From an uncultured Prevotellaceae bacterium (GTDB lineage: Bacteria > Bacteroidota > Bacteroidia > Bacteroidales > Bacteroidaceae), in contig CAMVDU010000014.1 in NCBI GenBank assembly GCA_947166345.1, forward strand, positions 1-59,939: a DNA stretch of 59,939 nt, given 5' to 3'. The translations under genes were made by a program, and so were the position numbers. The notes under the pieces are model-generated. The model saw nothing but the letters and a program-made list of their open reading frames with translations. It was not told the origin of the DNA and ran no database searches. How positions within the stretch are numbered: position 1 is the stretch's first letter; each line of letters begins with the position of its first letter. This document shows, one piece after another, positions 47,861 through 56,408 of this stretch.

Positions 47861-50509
47861 ATGAAAACAAAAACTATTCTTACTTTCTTTGTGCTCGCAT
47901 GGCTTGCGACGACATCTGTAAGTGCCCAATACAAGTATGCATGGCAAAATCCTGATCTGCCTCGTGCAGAGCGTGTAGAGAGCCTGTTGGGAATGCTGAC
48001 ACCTGAAGAGAAGGTGGGTCTGATGATGAACAAGAGTGTTAGCATCGACCGTCTGGGTATTCCGTCGTATAACTGGTGGAGTGAGGCTTGTCACGGTGTG
48101 CGTCAGGGTGGCTATACCGTCTATCCTCAGCCCATTGGTCTGGCTGCTGCCTTCAGCGAACAGCTGGTATATGATGTCTTCTCGCAGGTATCTGACGAGG
48201 CCCGTGCCAACTGGAACCGTACTGACCACAACGACCCCAAGCTGTTCAACGTGCCACAGGGTGTGACCTACTACCCAGGCAATCCGGAGCTGACCTTCTG
48301 GTGTCCTAACGTCAATATCTTCCGTGACCCTCGTTGGGGACGTGGACAGGAGACATGTGGCGAGGATCCTTATCTGAATGCTGTGTTGGGAGTACAGACC
48401 GTATTGGGTATGCAGGGCAACAACGACAAGTATTTCAAGACCCATGCCTGTGCCAAGCACTATGCCGTACACAGTGGTCCGGAGCCCCTGCGCCATTCCA
48501 TGAATGTAGAACCTACCAACCGTGACCTGTGGGAGACCTATCTGCCTGCCTTCAAGGCACTGGTCAAGAAAGCCAATGTTCGCGAGGTGATGTGTGCCTA
48601 TCAGCGTTTTGAGGGCAAGCCCTGTTGTACCAGCGACCGTCTGCTCATCGACATCCTGCGCAACAAGTGGGGTTACGATGCCATCGTGCTTACTGACTGT
48701 GACGCCATCAACAATTTCTATAATAAAGGCCAGCACGAGACGCATAAAGACCCGTTGAGTGCCTCTGTCGATGCTGTGCTCAACGGTACCGACCTGGAGT
48801 GTGGCAAGGTGTTTATGTCGCTGGCTGAAGGTCTGAAGAAGGGCCTTATCAAGGAGAGTGACCTCGACAAGCACCTGCGTTATACGCTGATGGGACGTTT
48901 CGAACTGGGTATGTTCGATCCTGCTGAGATGTTGCCATGGGCTACGATTCCAGCATCCAACATCAGTAGTGAGGAGCACGACCAGTTGGCTACACAAGCT
49001 GCCCGTGAGTCGATGGTACTGTTGGAAAACAAAGGTGGGGTGCTGCCTCTGTCGAAGAGCATCAAGACGCTGGCTGTCATCGGTCCTAATGCAGACGATA
49101 TTGAGTTGCTAAATGGTAACTATGGCGGCACACCGACAGATAACCACAAGCACTCGCTCCTGGAGGGTATTAAGAATGCGGTACCTGGTGCGAAGATTAT
49201 CTATCAGAAGGCTTGTGAGCTGAACGACGAATACTCAACTATCCATCACCTTCAGGACTTCAACGGAGGCAAGGGTGTGCTGGTAGAGTTCTGGAATAGC
49301 GAGACATCGCCTTTCGAGGGCGAGACACCTGCTCCTGTCAAGAGTGGCTACTATAACGAACTGAACTTCTCCACCTTTGGTGCCTGGGGCTTTGCCGAGG
49401 GCGTCAGCAACGACAATATCTGCGTGCGTATTAGCGGTAAATATACCGCTACGTTTACTGGTGAGATGAAGTACACGCTGATGAGCGACAACGGTTATGT
49501 GTTGAAGGTCAACGGCGAGGTGGTAGAAGAAAACAAGGGCGGTGGCCAGCGTGGTTTCGGCTTCGGACGCCGTGGTGGTGTTGAGTATAAGTCATTCAAC
49601 GTAGAGCAGGGCAAGGACTATGATGTGGTCATCGAATACCGTCGTGGCAAAGGTCAGTTCGCCATGCTGCGTGGTGACATCTGCGAGCGCAAGCTGGTTG
49701 ATTTTGCTAATCTTGCCAACGAGGTGAAGGATGCCGATGCTATCATCATTATTGGCGGTATCTCTGCCCGTATGGAAGGCGAGGGCGGTGACAAGCAGAC
49801 CATCGAACTACCGAAGGTACAGCAGATGCTCGTCAAGGCGATGCACCAGACCGGACGTCCCGTCATCTTCGTCAACTGCTCTGGCTCAGCCATCGCTTTC
49901 GGCAGCGTAGAGGGACAGTATGATGCTTTGCTGCAGGCGTGGTATCCTGGTCAGGGTGGTGCCAAGGCTTTGGCCGAGGTGCTGTTTGGCGAATACAACC
50001 CTGGCGGCAAGCTGCCCGTCACCTTCTATCGTTCCAACAACGACCTGCCCGACTTCCTGGACTACTCCATGAAGAACCGCACCTACCGTTACTTTACGGG
50101 TGTGCCTCAGTATGCTTTCGGTTATGGTCTCAGCTATACCACGTTCAGCGTTGGTAAGGGTAAGATGACTGCCAAGTCTGCTAAGATGGGTAAGTCCAAC
50201 AAAGCCTATACCGTACTGGCTATTCCCGTTACCAATACCGGCAAGTGCGAGGGCACCGAGACCGTTCAGGTTTATGTGAAACGTCTAGGCGATGCTGGTG
50301 CTCCCATCAAGGCGCTGAAGGGTTTCCAGAAACTTACGCTGAAGCCTGGTGAGACCAAGAAGGCTGTGATAGCTCTCGATGCTGAAGCCTTTGAGTACTA
50401 CGACGAAATGATTGACGAGCTGGCTGTGAAGCCTGGTAAATACCAGATTCTCTACGGCACTTCATCGCTCGATAGCGATTTGCAGTCGTTCGATTTCACC
50501 GTGAAATGA
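47861..50509 (+). CDS. Glycoside hydrolase family 3, beta-xylosidase-like, with PA14 insertion
   Basis: 882 residues from ATG 47861, where the signal peptide starts (MKTKTILTFFVLAWLATTSV, SAQ cleavage). Family 3 N-terminal barrel with the segment NVNIFRDPRWGRGQETCGED (about 150-169), typical of plant-type beta-xylosidases, and nucleophile region LTDCDA (Asp279). Second alpha/beta domain from about 375; a PA14-like insertion about 470-610 (VEFWNSETSPFEGETP, YTLMSDNGYVLKVNGE); fibronectin-III-like C-terminus (about 790-880). Likely periplasmic release of xylose or glucose from plant-derived oligosaccharides. Confidence 0.92.
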   Translation: MKTKTILTFFVLAWLATTSVSAQYKYAWQNPDLPRAERVESLLGMLTPEEKVGLMMNKSVSIDRLGIPSYNWWSEACHGVRQGGYTVYPQPIGLAAAFSEQLVYDVFSQVSDEARANWNRTDHNDPKLFNVPQGVTYYPGNPELTFWCPNVNIFRDPRWGRGQETCGEDPYLNAVLGVQTVLGMQGNNDKYFKTHACAKHYAVHSGPEPLRHSMNVEPTNRDLWETYLPAFKALVKKANVREVMCAYQRFEGKPCCTSDRLLIDILRNKWGYDAIVLTDCDAINNFYNKGQHETHKDPLSASVDAVLNGTDLECGKVFMSLAEGLKKGLIKESDLDKHLRYTLMGRFELGMFDPAEMLPWATIPASNISSEEHDQLATQAARESMVLLENKGGVLPLSKSIKTLAVIGPNADDIELLNGNYGGTPTDNHKHSLLEGIKNAVPGAKIIYQKACELNDEYSTIHHLQDFNGGKGVLVEFWNSETSPFEGETPAPVKSGYYNELNFSTFGAWGFAEGVSNDNICVRISGKYTATFTGEMKYTLMSDNGYVLKVNGEVVEENKGGGQRGFGFGRRGGVEYKSFNVEQGKDYDVVIEYRRGKGQFAMLRGDICERKLVDFANLANEVKDADAIIIIGGISARMEGEGGDKQTIELPKVQQMLVKAMHQTGRPVIFVNCSGSAIAFGSVEGQYDALLQAWYPGQGGAKALAEVLFGEYNPGGKLPVTFYRSNNDLPDFLDYSMKNRTYRYFTGVPQYAFGYGLSYTTFSVGKGKMTAKSAKMGKSNKAYTVLAIPVTNTGKCEGTETVQVYVKRLGDAGAPIKALKGFQKLTLKPGETKKAVIALDAEAFEYYDEMIDELAVKPGKYQILYGTSSLDSDLQSFDFTVK

Positions 50510-50558
50510 TTTCTCTTTTATTAATCCAATATGTTTAACCCATAAAACCTAAACAACA

Positions 50559-50717
50559 ATGAAAAAGTATGTATGTGATGTCTGCGGTTATGAGTATGAT
50601 CCCGCAGTTGGCGATCCTGACAATGGTATAGCTCCAGGCACAGCCTTTGAAGACCTGCCCGATGACTGGGCTTGCCCTATCTGTGCTGTAGGTAAGGACC
50701 AGTTTAGTGAGGCTTGA
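50559..50717 (+). CDS. Rubredoxin
   Basis: 52 residues, the standard size. Two iron-binding knuckles CDVCGY (6-11) and CPICAV (39-44) with PDDWACP and [12 protein letters not shown] between, all diagnostic. A one-iron electron carrier used by anaerobes, for example with rubrerythrin or superoxide reductase in oxidative defence. It begins 50 nt after the GH3 stop and ends 17 nt before the HD gene; nothing links these functionally except orientation. Confidence 0.95.
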   Translation: MKKYVCDVCGYEYDPAVGDPDNGIAPGTAFEDLPDDWACPICAVGKDQFSEA

Positions 50718-50734
50718 ACAGAAACCTCTATTGT

Positions 50735-51166
50735 ATGATTTCAATTGAGGAAGTATTGCGAATAGCGATTGATGCGCATGAAGGTCAGAAAGATCTTGAT
50801 GGTAAGCCAGTCATCCTGCATCCGTTGGCTGTGGGGTTGGCTGGCAAGAACCGACAGGAGATGATTGCAGGAATCCTTCACGACGTGGTGGAGGATACTG
50901 CATATACGTTCGACGACTTGTTGGCAAAAGGTGTTGAGACGGAGGTGATAGATGCTTTGCGCCTGCTGACCCACGAGAAGGGAACCGACTATTATGACTA
51001 CGTGCAACGCGTCATCGACTCGGGCAATCCGATAGCCTTGGCCGTCAAGAAGAATGACTTGACGCATAACCTTGCCCGTGGTCGTGCTGGTGGACACTGG
51101 AAACAGGTTCAAAAACACGAGAAAGCCCTGGAGATGATAGAAAAAAGAAACCCCGCTACGACCTAA
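50735..51166 (+). CDS. SpoT-like HD phosphohydrolase domain protein
   Basis: 143 residues from ATG 50735; an upstream frame overlapping rubredoxin is rejected. A single HD domain of the RelA/SpoT hydrolase type: AHEGQKDLDGKPVILHPLAV (about 13-32), ILHDVVEDT with HDxxED (about 48-56), and KKNDLTHNLARGR (about 110-122), a variant of the RFADRxxN-like motif. No synthetase or regulatory domains, so it resembles small alarmone hydrolases (MESH1-like); (p)ppGpp hydrolysis is plausible, another nucleotide possible. Its last codons lie in the terminator hairpin of the convergent tRNA-Phe gene. Confidence 0.85.
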   Translation: MISIEEVLRIAIDAHEGQKDLDGKPVILHPLAVGLAGKNRQEMIAGILHDVVEDTAYTFDDLLAKGVETEVIDALRLLTHEKGTDYYDYVQRVIDSGNPIALAVKKNDLTHNLARGRAGGHWKQVQKHEKALEMIEKRNPATT

Positions 51167-51180
51167 GTCTTCGCGGGGTT
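51138..51180 (-). terminator. Terminator of tRNA-Phe, overlapping the HD gene 3' end
   Basis: 8-bp perfect stem (AACCCCGC 51149-51156 / GCGGGGTT 51173-51180) followed, on the minus strand, by TTTCTTTTTTC (51138-51148). Only the minus-strand side has a T-run. Confidence 0.85.
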
Positions 51181-51197
51181 CATAATGAAAGGAGGAG

Positions 51198-51270
51198 TGG
51201 TACCTCCAGGAATCGAACCGGGGACACACGGATTTTCAGTCCGATGCTCTACCAACTGAGCTAAGGCACC
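51198..51270 (-). tRNA. tRNA-Phe (anticodon GAA)
   Basis: 73 nt, acceptor GGTGCCT / AGGTACC (one G-U), D-arm GCTC-AGTTGGTA-GAGC, anticodon loop CTGAAAA (GAA), T-loop TTCGATT, discriminator A. CCA is not encoded. The T-stem CCCGG/CCTGG has a central C-T mismatch and the first anticodon-stem pair is T-T. Confidence 0.9.
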
Positions 51271-51306
51271 ATCATGTGTTCGTTGCAATCCTTTCGTTTG
51301 CGGGTG

Positions 51307-51338
51307 CAAAGGTACAACAAAAAAAATAATTGACCAAA
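51307..51338 (-). promoter_or_regulatory. Promoter of tRNA-Phe
   Basis: Minus strand: TTTG 51335-51338, 20-nt spacer, TACCTTTG 51307-51314. Confidence 0.85.
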
Positions 51339-51410
51339 CATTTAGCCAATTATTTTGCAGTTTTTAAGAATTTTCCCTTATACAGTAGCTAATTCCTCAC
51401 CTTTCGCTCT

Positions 51411-52520
51411 TCACTTCTCACTTATCAAGGGGTTCCACCCCTGTGCTTTCAGCTCAAACTCTTGGTTGTCGCGTGTGACGAGTTGTAATCCGAACTTCTC
51501 CTCGGTGATGTGTCCGATGAGGTGTACATCCTCGATGGCCTTCACTTTCTCAAGATCGCCAATGGGTACGGTGAATAGCAGTTCGTAGTCCTCGCCGCCG
51601 TTGAGAGCACAGGTTGTGACGTTCATGTTCAGTTCCTCGGCCATCACAGCTGTCTGGTAGTCGATGGGCAACTCCTTCTCGTAGATGCGGCAGCCCACAT
51701 GCGACTGACGGCAGATGTGGTGCAGTTCGCTGGAGAGTCCGTCGCTCACATCCATCATCGCCGTTGGACGGATGCCAGCCTCGCGCAGACGCTGGATGAT
51801 GTCACCACGGGCCTCGGTCTGCAACTGACGTTGTAGCAGGTACTCCTTGCCGGCGAAGTCGGGCGTTGCTATCGTAGAGAGTTGGGCGTTGAGTGTTGAG
51901 AACTTTTCCTGATTACCCTCTTTCTTTGCCTCTGCCATCTTCTTTTGCAACTCGTTCACCTGCGTGTAATAGACGCTCTTCTCGCGCTCCAACAACTGGA
52001 GTCCCATGTAGGCAGCACCAAGGTCGCCTGAGACGCAGATGAGGTCGGTATTCTTGGCGCCGTTGCGATAGACGATGTCGTCCTTGCGGGCCTCGCCGAT
52101 ACAAGTGATGCTGATGGCCAGTCCGGTGTAGCTGGAGGTGGTGTCGCCCCCCACGATATCGACGTTCCATTTCTCACAGGCCAGTCGCAGACCGCTGTAG
52201 AACTGTTCCATGTCTTCGACTGTGAAACGCTTGCTCAGCGCCAGCGAGACAGTCATCTGTCGTGGTGTGCCGTTCATAGCAAAGATATCGCTGATGTTGA
52301 CCATCGCCGACTTGTAGCCCAGATGCTGCAGGTCGATATAGGTCAGATCGAAATGGACACCCTCCATGAGCAGGTCGGTGGTGATGAGCACTTGCGTGTC
52401 GGGGTAGGAGAGTACGGCGCAGTCGTCGCCCACGCCGTACTTTGTTGATTCGTTTTTGTTTTCTAAGTCTTTGGTCAGTCGGTCGATAAGACCAAACTCG
52501 CCGATTTTTGCTATTTCCAT
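51411..52520 (-). CDS. thiL: Thiamine-monophosphate kinase
   Basis: 369 residues. Final step of thiamine diphosphate synthesis. AIR-synthase-like fold: DDCAVLSYPDTQVLITTDLL (about 28-47), DIVGGDTTSSY (about 120-130), MDVSDGLSSELHH (about 255-267), NGGEDYELLF (about 309-318). Odd: near the middle (about 203-215) the residues QEKFSTLNAQLST are encoded by a 7-nt-period array (51876-51903) between two helices. The gene follows punA in a sppA-lpxK-punA-thiL run seen in other Bacteroidales. Confidence 0.95.
   Translation of the reverse strand: MEIAKIGEFGLIDRLTKDLENKNESTKYGVGDDCAVLSYPDTQVLITTDLLMEGVHFDLTYIDLQHLGYKSAMVNISDIFAMNGTPRQMTVSLALSKRFTVEDMEQFYSGLRLACEKWNVDIVGGDTTSSYTGLAISITCIGEARKDDIVYRNGAKNTDLICVSGDLGAAYMGLQLLEREKSVYYTQVNELQKKMAEAKKEGNQEKFSTLNAQLSTIATPDFAGKEYLLQRQLQTEARGDIIQRLREAGIRPTAMMDVSDGLSSELHHICRQSHVGCRIYEKELPIDYQTAVMAEELNMNVTTCALNGGEDYELLFTVPIGDLEKVKAIEDVHLIGHITEEKFGLQLVTRDNQEFELKAQGWNPLISEK
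51876..51903 (-). repeat. Heptanucleotide-period array inside thiL
   Basis: AGAGAGTT GGGCGTT GAGTGTT GAGAA, period 7, in frame. Confidence 0.8.
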
Positions 52521-52535
52521 TTATTACTTTTTGAT

Positions 52536-52575
52536 GGGTCCTATGAGACCTATAGGCCCTATGGGACTATTGGGT
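52536..52575 (-). repeat. Short-period array between punA and thiL
   Basis: CCTATGAGA CCTATAGGC CCTATGGGA CTATTGGGT, about 9-nt period, filling most of the 58-bp gap. Confidence 0.75.
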
Positions 52576-52578
52576 AGA

Positions 52579-53388
52579 TTAGCATCGCTTGATCATCTCG
52601 CGCATCAGTTCGGTCATGACGGGCTGTGCCTTGTTGGCTGCCTCCTGCACCTCCTCGTGGCTTACCTCAACGGGGATGTCGAAGCCACCAAGGTCGGTAA
52701 CGATGCTCACGCCAAAGACGCGGATGCCACAATGGTTGGCTACGATGACCTCAGGAACGGTTGACATACCTACCGTGTCGCCACCCAGCGTGCGGTACAT
52801 GCGGTATTCGGCAGGTGTCTCGAAGGTGGGACCCTGTGTGCCCAGATAGACGCCATACTGCAGACGAATGTTCTTCTCGCGTGCAATCTTGCTGGCCAGT
52901 TTGATGAGCTGCAGGTCGTAGGCTTCGTGCATATCGGGGAAGCGAGGACCTGTGGGGAAGTTCTTGCCGCGCAGCGGGTGCTCAGGGAAGAAATTGATAT
53001 GGTCTGTAATGACCATGATGTCGCCAATCTTGAAGCCAGGATTCATGCCGCCAGCAGCATTCGATACAAAGAGCGTCTTGATGCCCAGCTCGTACATGAC
53101 GCGTACGGGGAAGGTTACCTCTTTCATGGAGTAGCCCTCGTAGTAGTGGAAGCGGCCCTGCATGGCCATGATGTCCACGCCGCCCAGTTTGCCGAAGATG
53201 AGCTTGCCGCTATGACCTTCGACGGTAGATACAGGGAAGTTGGGAATCTCAGAATATGGAAACTCCAGGGCATCGGTAATCTCTGAAGCCAGCTGTCCCA
53301 AACCGGTGCCTAAGACGATGGCTGTGGTGGGGCTGGTTGTCATCCTAGCTTTCAGCCAGGCTGCTGTTTCTTGAATTTTTGCGTACAT
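52579..53388 (-). CDS. punA: Purine-nucleoside phosphorylase
   Basis: 269 residues, trimeric PNP-I type. Phosphorolysis of inosine and guanosine to free base plus ribose 1-phosphate. Seen: VLGTGLGQLASEI (phosphate site, about 25-37), VEGHSGKLIFG (about 57-67), SNAAGGMNPGFKIGDIMVIT (about 110-129), and GVYLGTQGPTFETPAEYRMY with the Glu of the base pocket. Start overlaps lpxK by 44 bp, so it is translated from within the lpxK tail. Works in purine salvage with the two deoxynucleoside kinases at 46.5-47.8 kb. Confidence 0.96.
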   Translation of the reverse strand: MYAKIQETAAWLKARMTTSPTTAIVLGTGLGQLASEITDALEFPYSEIPNFPVSTVEGHSGKLIFGKLGGVDIMAMQGRFHYYEGYSMKEVTFPVRVMYELGIKTLFVSNAAGGMNPGFKIGDIMVITDHINFFPEHPLRGKNFPTGPRFPDMHEAYDLQLIKLASKIAREKNIRLQYGVYLGTQGPTFETPAEYRMYRTLGGDTVGMSTVPEVIVANHCGIRVFGVSIVTDLGGFDIPVEVSHEEVQEAANKAQPVMTELMREMIKRC

Positions 53389-54442
53389 AGCTGATAATGT
53401 TTTGGTTAAACAGATTTTGTTCGTTAGGTCGAATGAAGTTTATTTTTATTGGTAATGCAAAGATGTGCTGACGAACGTCGCCACTCAGTCCTTCCAGCTG
53501 ACGAAGACGTGCCGCATCCTTCTCTGTGGTGATGATGCATCGGGGCGAGGGTAGGGCGGCGAAAGTGCTGTTGATGTGTTCTGCATCCTTGCTGCTGAAG
53601 TCGTGGTGGTCAGGGAAGTTCAGTTGTGACAGTTGCAACATTTGTGGTTGCAGGTACTCAGCCAAGGGCTTGGGCGATGCGATGCCTGTCAGCAGAAGGA
53701 CGTTGTGGTCCTTGAGTGCTGACGTTTTGCAGTCTGTGTCGTTGGTCTCCTTGAACACGGCTGTGGGCTCTCCATAGTCGAGTGTGGTGAAGAACAGCTG
53801 CTGACAGGGCAGTAGGTCCATGGACTTGACGATGACACGATAGTCTATGGGCTCCATCGTCTGAGGGCACTTCGTGATGATGACGATGTCGGCGCGCCTC
53901 TTTCCCTGCATGGGCTCGCGTAGACGACCGGCAGGCAACAGCCCGTCGTTGGTTATCAGACGGTGGTAGTCAACCAACAGGATGTTGATGCCTGGTTTGA
54001 CGTGACGGTGCTGGAAGGCATCGTCGAGCAGGACCACATCGAGTTGGCTGTCCCCGTTCATGAGTTGCTCGATGCCGTTCACACGATTGGCATCGACGGC
54101 AACGGTAATGTCAGGAAACTTCTGTTTCATCTGGTACGGCTCGTCACCAACGTCGTGGGCTGTTGAACGGCTGTCTGCCTTGAGGAACCCACTCGTCTTG
54201 CGCTTATAGCCGCGACTGAGTACGGCGACGTGGAAGTCGTCCTGCAGTAGTCGGATGAGGTACTCCACATGGGGCGTTTTGCCTGTGCCGCCAACCGTGA
54301 TGTTACCCACCGAGATGACTGGAAGGTTGAAGGCACGACTCTTCAGAATTCCTGTGTCGAAACAGTAATTCCGTAGTCTGACGCCGAGACCATACAGCCA
54401 GCTAAGCGGTAACAGACACTTGTTGATGTTGCAATCGCCCAT
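53345..54442 (-). CDS. lpxK: Tetraacyldisaccharide 4'-kinase
   Basis: 365 residues. Phosphorylates the lipid A precursor at the 4' position on the inner face of the inner membrane. Seen: VGNITVGGTGKTPHVEYLI (about 46-64, Walker A), LSRGYKRKT (about 77-85), DDAFQHRHVKPGINIL (about 140-155), and RIADIVIITKC-type RRADIVIITKCP (about 190-201). Confirms a Gram-negative outer membrane. 12 nt after sppA, overlapping punA at its 3' end. Its C-terminus extends beyond the usual end and contains the punA start region. Confidence 0.95.
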   Translation of the reverse strand: MGDCNINKCLLPLSWLYGLGVRLRNYCFDTGILKSRAFNLPVISVGNITVGGTGKTPHVEYLIRLLQDDFHVAVLSRGYKRKTSGFLKADSRSTAHDVGDEPYQMKQKFPDITVAVDANRVNGIEQLMNGDSQLDVVLLDDAFQHRHVKPGINILLVDYHRLITNDGLLPAGRLREPMQGKRRADIVIITKCPQTMEPIDYRVIVKSMDLLPCQQLFFTTLDYGEPTAVFKETNDTDCKTSALKDHNVLLLTGIASPKPLAEYLQPQMLQLSQLNFPDHHDFSSKDAEHINSTFAALPSPRCIITTEKDAARLRQLEGLSGDVRQHIFALPIKINFIRPNEQNLFNQNIISYVRKNSRNSSLAES

Positions 54443-54454
54443 GGATTGGAGAAG

Positions 54455-56257
54455 TTACTTGATTCTCAACGAGTAGGTGAGGCGGGCCTGCATACGGTTG
54501 CGCAACTGATCCAGACGCAACTCCATGATAGGCTCGTAGAGGTCGCCCAGAATCATACGCAGCTGGTTGTTGGTCAGGTAGTTGTTGGGCTTCTCGTCGT
54601 CGTCGAAGAGTCTGTCTGTCCAGCTCTTCTTCTCAGGATAAGCCACCGTGTGGTACTCCTTGATCTTTGCCAGCGCTACGGCCTTCTTCACGGCGTCGTC
54701 AAGCGATCCCAGCTGGTCAACGAGCTTGATGTCCTTGGCATCGGTAGCCAGCCACACGCGACCCTGTGCTATCTCGTTCACCTGGTCCTTGGTCATGCCT
54801 CTGCCATCGGCCACGATGCCCAGGAAGTTCTCATAGCCATGATCGATATAGGTCTGCAGGTGACGCATCACGTCGCTGTTTTCCTCTGCAAAGACGAGGT
54901 CGTTGGCATAGTCGGTATAGGTATTGGTCTGCGTACCATCCCAGGTGATGCCCAGCTTCTCGGAAATCAGTCCGTTGACGTTGGGAATCAGTCCGAAGAT
55001 GCCGATAGAGCCTGTCACGGTGGTGGGCTCGGCAAAGATATAGTTGGCACCACAGCTGATCATGTAGCCACCCGAGGCTGCCACTCCACCCATGGAGATG
55101 ACCACGGGCTTCTTGGTCTTCAGCTGCTTGATGGCGTGCCAAATCTGCTGACTGGCCATAGCGCTACCGCCAGGAGAGTTGACGCGGATGACGACGGCCT
55201 TCACGTCCTCGTTTCTGGCCAGAGCGTTGAGGTCGTCAACGGTCTTCTTGCCCACGATGGCATGACCGCTGGTCAGACCGCTTATCGGTTCGTCGATGAT
55301 CTCGCCGTAGGCATAGTAGATGGCCACCTCGTCGCCCTTCTCCTTGGCTTTCTTGCCGTTGACCTTCAGACGACCCATCTCTTCCAGCGACAGCTGGTTC
55401 AGCTCGTCCTTGTCGCCGAGACCCAGTTTTTTGCGCACCACCTTCTGCACCTCGTCAGGGTACATCAGCTTGTCCACCAGGCGTGCCTGCACATAGTCCT
55501 GAGCATTGGCAAAGAGCATGATGCTGTCGTTAGCCAACTGGTTGAGGGCCTCCGGGGTCGTCTTGCGGCTGTTGGCTATCGAGCCCAGCCAGTTCTCCCA
55601 GATGCCGTTGTAGAGGGTTGCACGTTGCAGACTGTCCTCTGCACTCATGTCGGTACGGGTGACGCTCTCCACGTAGCTCTTGTATTTACCCACGCGGGTA
55701 GCCTGGTACTTGATGCCCAGTTTGTCGTAGAGTCCCTTCAGGTAGTAGCCCTTGCCACCCAGTCCCTTGAAGTCGATCATGCCTGTCTCGTTCAGATACA
55801 CCTCGTTGGCTGCCGAGCACACATAGTAGGCACCCTGCTCATATTGGTCGGCATAGGCCACAATCCACTTGCCGCTCTTGCGGAAGTCGGTCAGGGCGTC
55901 GCGAATTTGCTGGGCAGAGCCAGGCGCATCAAATTCCACTATGCCGCTCTCGATATAGATACCCTTAATGTTCTTGTCCTCCTTGGCTTTCTTGATGGCG
56001 CTCAGAATGTCGTCGAGTCCAAGCTCGTCAATAGCTGAGAGTCCCAGAATAGAAGCCAGCGGACTGGCATCCTCGGCACGTTCGGTTACCGAACCTTCCA
56101 GTTTCAGGACAAATACCGTGTTCTCCTTGGCCGTGACAGACTTGTTGCCACTTGCCAGGATGCCCATGATGACGATGGCAAAGATAATGACTCCGATAAT
56201 GGTCAACGCTACAATGCCAGTCATCGTAGCCAGCATGTACTTGAAAAACTGTTTCAT
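54455..56257 (-). CDS. sppA: Signal peptide peptidase SppA, 67K type
   Basis: 600 residues with an N-terminal transmembrane anchor (about 8-38, GIVALTIIGVIIFAIVIMGI). Two Clp-protease-like halves: the first with the Lys-bearing region (KGYYLKGLYDKLGIKYQATR, about 172-191), the second with VIRVNSPGGSAMASQQIW (about 350-368) and GGVAASGGYMISCGA containing the nucleophile Ser (about 384-398). Degrades cleaved signal peptides in the inner membrane. First gene of the sppA-lpxK-punA-thiL run. Confidence 0.95.
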   Translation of the reverse strand: MKQFFKYMLATMTGIVALTIIGVIIFAIVIMGILASGNKSVTAKENTVFVLKLEGSVTERAEDASPLASILGLSAIDELGLDDILSAIKKAKEDKNIKGIYIESGIVEFDAPGSAQQIRDALTDFRKSGKWIVAYADQYEQGAYYVCSAANEVYLNETGMIDFKGLGGKGYYLKGLYDKLGIKYQATRVGKYKSYVESVTRTDMSAEDSLQRATLYNGIWENWLGSIANSRKTTPEALNQLANDSIMLFANAQDYVQARLVDKLMYPDEVQKVVRKKLGLGDKDELNQLSLEEMGRLKVNGKKAKEKGDEVAIYYAYGEIIDEPISGLTSGHAIVGKKTVDDLNALARNEDVKAVVIRVNSPGGSAMASQQIWHAIKQLKTKKPVVISMGGVAASGGYMISCGANYIFAEPTTVTGSIGIFGLIPNVNGLISEKLGITWDGTQTNTYTDYANDLVFAEENSDVMRHLQTYIDHGYENFLGIVADGRGMTKDQVNEIAQGRVWLATDAKDIKLVDQLGSLDDAVKKAVALAKIKEYHTVAYPEKKSWTDRLFDDDEKPNNYLTNNQLRMILGDLYEPIMELRLDQLRNRMQARLTYSLRIK

Positions 56258-56301
56258 ACTGTTATAATAATGTATATTCCTTTTTTAATAAATAATCCGT
56301 G

Positions 56302-56309
56302 CAAAAGTA
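56302..56309 (-). promoter_or_regulatory. sppA -7 box
   Basis: Minus-strand TACTTTTG about 45 nt before the ATG; TTTG at 56333-56336 (23-nt spacing, longer than usual). Confidence 0.55.
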
Positions 56310-56348
56310 CTAAAAAAAAACGATACGACATACAAATTCGTCAATTTT

Positions 56349-56380
56349 TTTGCTGTTTCGTTTTTTTCTTCGTATCTTTG
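56349..56380 (+). promoter_or_regulatory. Promoter of the PafA-like phosphatase
   Basis: TTTG 56349-56352, 20-nt spacer, TATCTTTG 56373-56380. Confidence 0.85.
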
Positions 56381-56408
56381 CCCCAAAATAAAAAGCATGC
56401 TATTTGTA

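Noticed and set aside
52521..52578. TPP riboswitch near thiL
   Set aside because: The gap is a short-period array without the conserved TPP aptamer segments, and thiL is inside an operon.
54446..56038. 530-codon open frame on the plus strand
   Set aside because: Fully antisense to sppA, whose motifs and length are clear; no promoter or recognisable domain. It arises from codon bias.
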